NCBI GenBank assembly: GCA_021730905.1
Contig: JAKFYK010000025.1
Coordinates: forward strand, 1-64,000
Reading direction: 5' to 3'
Length of the DNA: 64,000 bases
Origin: Betaproteobacteria bacterium
GTDB taxonomy: Bacteria > Pseudomonadota > Gammaproteobacteria > Burkholderiales > SG8-41
Shown: positions 59,911-64,000 of the stretch, one piece after another
How the letters are laid out: each line of letters begins with the position of its first letter
How positions within the stretch are numbered: position 1 is the stretch's first letter
Position numbers and translations under genes: made by a program
The notes under the pieces: model-generated
Told to the model about the DNA's origin: nothing
The model's input: only the letters and a program-made list of their open reading frames with translations
The model's database searches: none

Positions 59911-61005
59911 TCACTGCACAGAATAGCGCTTGACCAGGGCCGTGTCCCACTCGAGTCCATTGCCCGGTCTGTCGCCAGGCACGGCACAGCCGTCCACGAT
60001 ACGCAGCGGCTCCTGAAGAAAAGCATTCGCCCAATCCACATATTCCAGCCAGTGCGCGGTCGGCGTCACGGCCAGCAGATGCACGCTGACTTCCGGATAA
60101 AGATGCGACGACATTTCCATGCCTGCCTCGTGCGCAAGCGCCGCCGCGCGCAGCCATCCTGTCACCCCGCCGATGCGCTCCAGATCGGGCATCACGAAAT
60201 CACAGGCGCCCGCCGCCAGCGCTTTTTCCATATCGTACACCTGCGAAAAATTTTCGCCGATCTGCACCGGTGTGGCGATCTCGCGCGCGAGATTCGCGCA
60301 GCCCGCGAAATCGTCATGCCGCACCGGCTCCTCGATCCAGTAAACGCCTTCGTCGTCGAGCGCGCGCCCGCGCCGCAGCGCTTCGTCCGCACTCAAGGCC
60401 TGGTTGAAATCGGTCATGATCATCACGGAGTCCGCTACGCGATTGCGCACCGCGCGCGTGGCAGCCAGGTCTTCTTCCACTGTCGCATAACCCAGCCGCA
60501 GTTTTACCGCGCGAAAACCGCCGGCAAGGAGTTTCTCCGCTTCATCGGCCACCGCCTGCGGTGCCATTAAGCCCAGCCCGCAACTGTTGTACGCCGGTAT
60601 CGGCCGCGGCGCCGCGCCCAGATAGGTCACAAGCGGAACGCCGGCCGCCTTCGCCGCCGCATCCCAGCACGCCACGTCGATCATCGCTGCGGCCATACGC
60701 ACGATGCCCTGTATGCCGATCAACAGGTAACGCCTGGACAATACACGCCATACTTCATCGGGATCGACGCGCGCGCCCTTGATCGCGCTCAACGCATCGT
60801 CGAGAAAAATCGCTATCGCCCCCGTCGCCTTGGGCGTGTAGCAGAACTGGTACGCGTGGCCGGTGATGCCTTCTTCGGTTTCAAGATCGACCAGCAGCAA
60901 CGGCGCCTCGCGAATGGCCTGTGCGCTGGTGCCGAGCGTGTAGGTCATGGGCACTTGAATCGCGGTGGCGCGTATGCCGCGTATCGTCAACTGCGGTGCG
61001 TTCAT
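59911..61005 (-). CDS. Mandelate racemase/muconate lactonizing enzyme family protein
   Basis: A 364-aa enolase-superfamily enzyme. RAVKLRLGY (catalytic Lys region, about 166), metal ligands in MTDFNQAL (Asp, about 197), WIEEPVRHDD (Glu, about 224) and QIGENFSQ (Glu, about 250), then MPDLERIGGVTGW and SSHLYPE with the catalytic His (about 301). All ligands are present, so it is probably an active dehydratase or racemase of a hydroxy acid. It sits between LutA-like and Ldh genes, a context for 2-hydroxy-acid use. Confidence 0.91.
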   Translation of the reverse strand: MNAPQLTIRGIRATAIQVPMTYTLGTSAQAIREAPLLLVDLETEEGITGHAYQFCYTPKATGAIAIFLDDALSAIKGARVDPDEVWRVLSRRYLLIGIQGIVRMAAAMIDVACWDAAAKAAGVPLVTYLGAAPRPIPAYNSCGLGLMAPQAVADEAEKLLAGGFRAVKLRLGYATVEEDLAATRAVRNRVADSVMIMTDFNQALSADEALRRGRALDDEGVYWIEEPVRHDDFAGCANLAREIATPVQIGENFSQVYDMEKALAAGACDFVMPDLERIGGVTGWLRAAALAHEAGMEMSSHLYPEVSVHLLAVTPTAHWLEYVDWANAFLQEPLRIVDGCAVPGDRPGNGLEWDTALVKRYSVQ

Positions 61006-61035
61006 GCTGTGTGGCTTTTGGAAGAACAGCGCGTA

Positions 61036-61764
61036 TCAGCGGGAATCTTCACCCGCGAGCACTTCCGCCACGTGCAATACCTGTGTCGTGGTATCGCCGC
61101 GCCGCCGCAAGCGGCCTTCGATATTCAGCATGCAGCCTAGATCGCCGAGTATCACTGCATCAGCGTTGCACTTGGCGATGTTTTCGCACTTGCGGTCGGC
61201 GATATGCGTGGAGATGTCGCCATACTTCACCGCAAACGTGCCACCGAAACCGCAGCAGGCTTCGCATTCGTCCATCTCTTTCAGCGTCAGTCCTTCGACT
61301 TGCGCCAGCAGCTCACGCGGCTGCGTTTTCACACCCAGTTCGCGCAGCCCTGCACATGAATCATGGTAAGTACATGTTTTTATTGAATTATTTTTGACTC
61401 CCTTGAGCTTCATCACACTCACCAGAAAATCCGTCAGCTCGTAGGTGCGCACGCAAAGTTTCGCCGCGCGCACTGCTTCCGGCTGTCCTGCAAATAAATC
61501 CGGGTAATGCGTGCGGATCATGCCAGCGCACGAACCCGACGGCGCGACAACGTAATCAAACGCTTCGAATTCATCCAGCACCTTGCGCGCCAGCGCCAAC
61601 GCCGATGCACGATCACCCGAGTTGTAGCCCGGCTGGCCGCAACAGGTTTGCGCCACCGGCACTTCCACTTCGCAACCTGCCGCTTCCAGCAACTGCAACG
61701 CCGCGAAGCCGATGCTCGGGCGCATCAGATCAACGAGGCAGGTTACAAAGAGACCGACTTTCAT
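61036..61764 (-). CDS. LutA/GlcF-type (Fe-S)-binding protein with CCG domains
   Basis: A 242-aa protein with two cysteine-rich CCG domains: VAQTCCGQPGYNSGD (about 37-51), SGSCAGM, YHDSCAGLRELG (about 132-143) and CEACCGFGGTFAVKYGD (about 163-179). The layout is that of LutA, one of three proteins for L-lactate oxidation; lutB and lutC are not present here. Between LKGV and TYHDSC the sequence KNNSIKTC is encoded by a copy of the AT-rich repeat (61367-61396), where homologues carry a different stretch. No Shine-Dalgarno is seen upstream of ATG 61764. Confidence 0.87.
   Translation of the reverse strand: MKVGLFVTCLVDLMRPSIGFAALQLLEAAGCEVEVPVAQTCCGQPGYNSGDRASALALARKVLDEFEAFDYVVAPSGSCAGMIRTHYPDLFAGQPEAVRAAKLCVRTYELTDFLVSVMKLKGVKNNSIKTCTYHDSCAGLRELGVKTQPRELLAQVEGLTLKEMDECEACCGFGGTFAVKYGDISTHIADRKCENIAKCNADAVILGDLGCMLNIEGRLRRRGDTTTQVLHVAEVLAGEDSR
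61367..61396 (+). repeat. AT-rich dispersed repeat, copy 9 (inside a gene)
   Basis: TAAGTACATGTTTTTATT then GAATTATTTTTG: 27 of 30 bases match copy 5. On the minus strand it is read in frame as part of the LutA-like protein (KNNSIKTC). Confidence 0.82.
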
Positions 61765-61770
61765 TGAGAA

Positions 61771-62793
61771 CTAACGATACAAACCCTGCTTCGCCAGCCA
61801 CGCCTGAATCACATCGGCAACCTGATCGCTGTTCTTGTCCATCATGATCATGTGCGAATTGCCCTTGATGCCGATCTGCGGCAAATTGACCACATCATAG
61901 CGGCCACCCGCGGCTTTCACTTGTTCCAGAAACTTGATCTCGTTGGCGCGTATGGTCGGCCAGCGCGGGTCTTCGTCGATGTAGTCGCCATACACCGCCA
62001 GTATCGGCGTGTTCTTGAGATTGGCGGCAAGCTTGGGATCGCCCGGCCCCGCCGGCTCTACCAGCACCAGCGCCTTCACCTTGTCGGGCCGCGCCTGTGC
62101 GACCTTTTGCCCAAAGGTGCCGGACTGTGAATGGATCAGCACCACGCACGGACATACTTTATCCACCAGTTCGGTGTACGCGGCGATGATGGCGTCGTCG
62201 GTAGTCGTCCATCGCGGCACACCCTGCTTGGTGAAATTGTCATAGCCTTCCGCCGGAAACTGGCTGCCCGGCTTCAATTTCATTTTCGCGGGATCGCGGT
62301 TGTACGAACCCGGCCCCGCGCCTATGCGAAAACGGTTGAACGGATCCTGCTTGGTCAGGAACAACGGCTCACCCTTGAACACGTCGGGATACATCGCCCA
62401 GCCCGAGCGCCCGCGCTCCACTGCATCGGAGTTGTACACCGGCCAGCCCTTCTTGATGAAGTAATTGAGCCAGCCTTCGCGGCCGTCCGGTGTCGTCTCA
62501 TACGTCACGCCGGAAAGCCCCCCGCCGTGCCACATCAACAGCGGCAGCGCGCCGCGCTGATCCTGCGGAATGAAATACTGCACATACATCTGCTCGACCT
62601 GATAGACGCCGTTGGGATCCACCTTGGCCGGCACGCCGCCGGGCGTGAACACCACTTCCTTCACCGGCTTGCCGGAAATCGTCACTTCGCGTCCGCCGAT
62701 GTGAAACGATCCCATTTGTTTCAATGCGATAGGCGCCTGATTGGCGCAGCCCGCGAGCAATGCAATTACTCCCGCCAATAGATATCGCCTCAC
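61771..62793 (-). CDS. Lipoprotein alpha/beta hydrolase (esterase)
   Basis: A 340-aa lipoprotein: signal peptide with lipobox LLAGC, Cys16 as the acylated residue, so it should be anchored to a membrane facing the periplasm. Hydrolase core: LMWHGGGLSG (oxyanion region, about 86-95), nucleophile elbow LIHSQSGTFG with Ser at about 224, LAVYGDYIDED and a late GNSHMIMMD with the His. Start is GTG 62793, supported by GAGGAG about 7 nt upstream. It lies 25 bp after a Bug gene and 6 bp before the LutA-like gene. Confidence 0.88.
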   Translation of the reverse strand: MRRYLLAGVIALLAGCANQAPIALKQMGSFHIGGREVTISGKPVKEVVFTPGGVPAKVDPNGVYQVEQMYVQYFIPQDQRGALPLLMWHGGGLSGVTYETTPDGREGWLNYFIKKGWPVYNSDAVERGRSGWAMYPDVFKGEPLFLTKQDPFNRFRIGAGPGSYNRDPAKMKLKPGSQFPAEGYDNFTKQGVPRWTTTDDAIIAAYTELVDKVCPCVVLIHSQSGTFGQKVAQARPDKVKALVLVEPAGPGDPKLAANLKNTPILAVYGDYIDEDPRWPTIRANEIKFLEQVKAAGGRYDVVNLPQIGIKGNSHMIMMDKNSDQVADVIQAWLAKQGLYR

Positions 62794-62818
62794 GTTGTCT
62801 CCTCGTTGTGTGAAATTT

Positions 62819-63790
62819 TCAGTCTACCCGCGCGCCGGAATCCTTTACCACCTTCCCCCACTTCACCGCTTCTTTCTTGATGTGCTCCGCGTACTGCTCC
62901 GGCGTGCTGCCGATCGGCTCGATGCCATCGCGCAGCAGACGGTCGCGCAGTTCCGGTAATTTCAGCACCTTGGCGACCTCGCTGTAGACGCGATCGACAA
63001 TCGGCCTCGGCGTGCCGCCGGGCGCGCAGATGCCGGCCCACGAAATGGCTTCGAAACCCGGCAGTCCCTGCTCGGCAATCGTTGGAATGTCCTTCAGCGT
63101 CGAAAATCGCGTGCCGCTGCTGATGCCCAGCACACGCAACTTGCCCGCCTGCACATGCGGCAGCGAACTCACCGGCTGGTCGAACATCAGCACCACCTGC
63201 CCGGCCAGGAGATCGCTCATCGCATTGCCGGTGCCCTTGTACGGCACGTGCGTCATGCTGATCCCGGCGGCGGAAGCAAACAGTGCCGCCGACAGATGCG
63301 ACGCGGTGCCTACGCCTGACGAGGCATAATTGATCTGCCCCGGCCGGCCCTTGGCGATGGCGATGAACTCCTTCACATTTTTCGCCGGCAGCGACGGATG
63401 CATGACGATGATGTACGGCAGCGAACCGGTCTGCGTCACCGGCACCAGACCCTTTTCCGGATCGTAAGGCAGCTTGGAATACAAAAACGGCTGAATCGCG
63501 AACACGCCCGTAGTGCATGCAAACAAAGTGTGGCCATCGGGCGGCGCTTTGGACGCAAGCTCCGCCGCGATGTTGCCGCCAGCGCCGGGACGATTATCGA
63601 CGACCACCTGCTGGCCGACGTTCTTGGTCATCTCCTGCGCAATCAGACGCGCAACGATATCGGTGGAACCGCCGGGTGCAAAGCCGACGAGGATGCGCAC
63701 CGTTTTGCTTGGGTAAGTTTGCGCGGTTGCAGGCAGCGCCGCTCCCCAGATGCATAAAGCAAAAAACAAAACTCTGTACTTGCGGTTCAT
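62819..63790 (-). CDS. Bug/TctC-family substrate-binding protein
   Basis: A 323-aa exported protein: signal peptide ending PATAQ (about 24), [47 protein letters not shown]-terminal YAEHIKKEAVKWGKVVK. AAGGAGG 5-8 nt upstream of ATG 63790 sets the start; an earlier ATG at 63820 overlaps the preceding gene's stop (ATGA) but lacks a signal-peptide-like start. It heads the cluster with lipoprotein hydrolase, LutA-like, enolase-type and Ldh genes, which may act on the solute it binds. Confidence 0.93.
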   Translation of the reverse strand: MNRKYRVLFFALCIWGAALPATAQTYPSKTVRILVGFAPGGSTDIVARLIAQEMTKNVGQQVVVDNRPGAGGNIAAELASKAPPDGHTLFACTTGVFAIQPFLYSKLPYDPEKGLVPVTQTGSLPYIIVMHPSLPAKNVKEFIAIAKGRPGQINYASSGVGTASHLSAALFASAAGISMTHVPYKGTGNAMSDLLAGQVVLMFDQPVSSLPHVQAGKLRVLGISSGTRFSTLKDIPTIAEQGLPGFEAISWAGICAPGGTPRPIVDRVYSEVAKVLKLPELRDRLLRDGIEPIGSTPEQYAEHIKKEAVKWGKVVKDSGARVD

Positions 63791-63816
63791 ACCTTCCTCC
63801 TTGAGACGTGCGTCCT

Positions 63817-64000
63817 TCATTGCGGTTCAATGCCTGCGGCTTTAACGATCTTTCCGTACTTTTCGAGATCCGCACGGAGAAATAGGGCAAATTCTTCGGG
63901 TGTGGTGCCCTTGCTTTCGATGTTGATTTCCGCGTACGTTTTGCGCGTATCAGGATGTTGCATGACAGCGCGAGCTGCTTCGTACACGCGATTGACGATC
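63817..64000 (-). CDS. Bug/TctC-family substrate-binding protein, C-terminal part (cut by window edge)
   Basis: The last 60 codons on the minus strand read IVNRVYEAARAVMQHP.. and TPEEFALFLRADLEKYGKIV, ending KAAGIEPQ and TGA (63819-63817), the standard Bug C-terminus. The rest lies beyond 64000. It is immediately upstream of, and probably in one operon with, the Bug gene at 62819. Confidence 0.9.
   Translation of the reverse strand, partial: IVNRVYEAARAVMQHPDTRKTYAEINIESKGTTPEEFALFLRADLEKYGKIVKAAGIEPQ

Noticed and set aside
6002-61396. AT-rich repeats as rho-independent terminators
   Set aside because: They lack a GC stem, lie upstream of or inside genes as often as downstream, and occur in both orientations relative to genes.
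1-64000. CRISPR arrays, rRNA genes, integrases or transposases
   Set aside because: No regularly spaced direct repeats, rRNA sequence or recombinase motif was found; dispersed repeats here are single and unevenly spaced.

Overview
The window looks like a chromosome segment of a soil- or water-type betaproteobacterium (Burkholderiales-like). Three things suggest this: the tRNA-Tyr/tRNA-Gly/tRNA-Thr/tuf order at the left end, which is the classic betaproteobacterial elongation-factor operon; the high-GC coding sequence; and a large set of Bug/TctC-type periplasmic solute-binding proteins. I count eleven complete Bug genes, one cut by the right edge and two decayed remnants, but only one TctA/TctB membrane pair.

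Layout. 1-702: minus-strand tRNA-tuf operon with a near-consensus promoter. 1078-3192: tctBA. 3280-16975: SDR, MFS exporter, thioesterase, several alpha/beta hydrolases, HpcH/HpaI aldolase and two Bug genes, with four paralogous exported methyltransferase-like proteins among them. 17244-18854: a UGSC-family selenoprotein read through an in-frame UGA and fused to a large C-terminal domain. 19019-25375: hydrolases, cupin, Bug and an MsbA-type ABC exporter. 25502-27156: a second UGSC selenoprotein (UGA again at the motif) overlapping by ATGA a separate gene for the same C-terminal domain. 27254-35970: Bug genes, DoxX/lipocalin-like pair, luciferase-like monooxygenase with flavin reductase, RtcB, class II aldolase. 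36241-37511: protocatechuate 3,4-dioxygenase (pcaGH). 38697-41381: small accessory stretch with membrane proteins and an orphan gene. 41816-45159: Rieske oxygenase, 4,5-dihydroxyphthalate-decarboxylase-like protein and Bug. 45408-55395: SMP-30 pair, amidohydrolase, cyclase, NlpC-like protein, three Bug genes in tandem, hydrolase. 56398-64000: a long minus-strand cluster (Bug, Bug, lipoprotein hydrolase, LutA-like, enolase-superfamily enzyme, Ldh-type dehydrogenase, exonuclease, DMT exporter, PanE).

Functionally the window is mostly uptake and catabolism of organic and aromatic acids: solute-binding proteins beside hydrolases, lactonases, ring-cleaving and ring-hydroxylating oxygenases, aldolases and dehydrogenases.

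Two observations stand out. The first is the pair of UGA-containing UGSC genes, where one locus is a fusion of the two proteins that the other locus encodes as overlapping genes. The second is a roughly 30-bp, very AT-rich repeat (core TAAGTATTTGTTTTTA) found at least nine times. It sits in gaps between genes and also forms the start, end or interior of real coding sequences. Several more familiar palindromic repeat families, and four or five decayed gene fragments, show a region that has been rearranged often. No CRISPR array, rRNA, integrase or transposase was seen.
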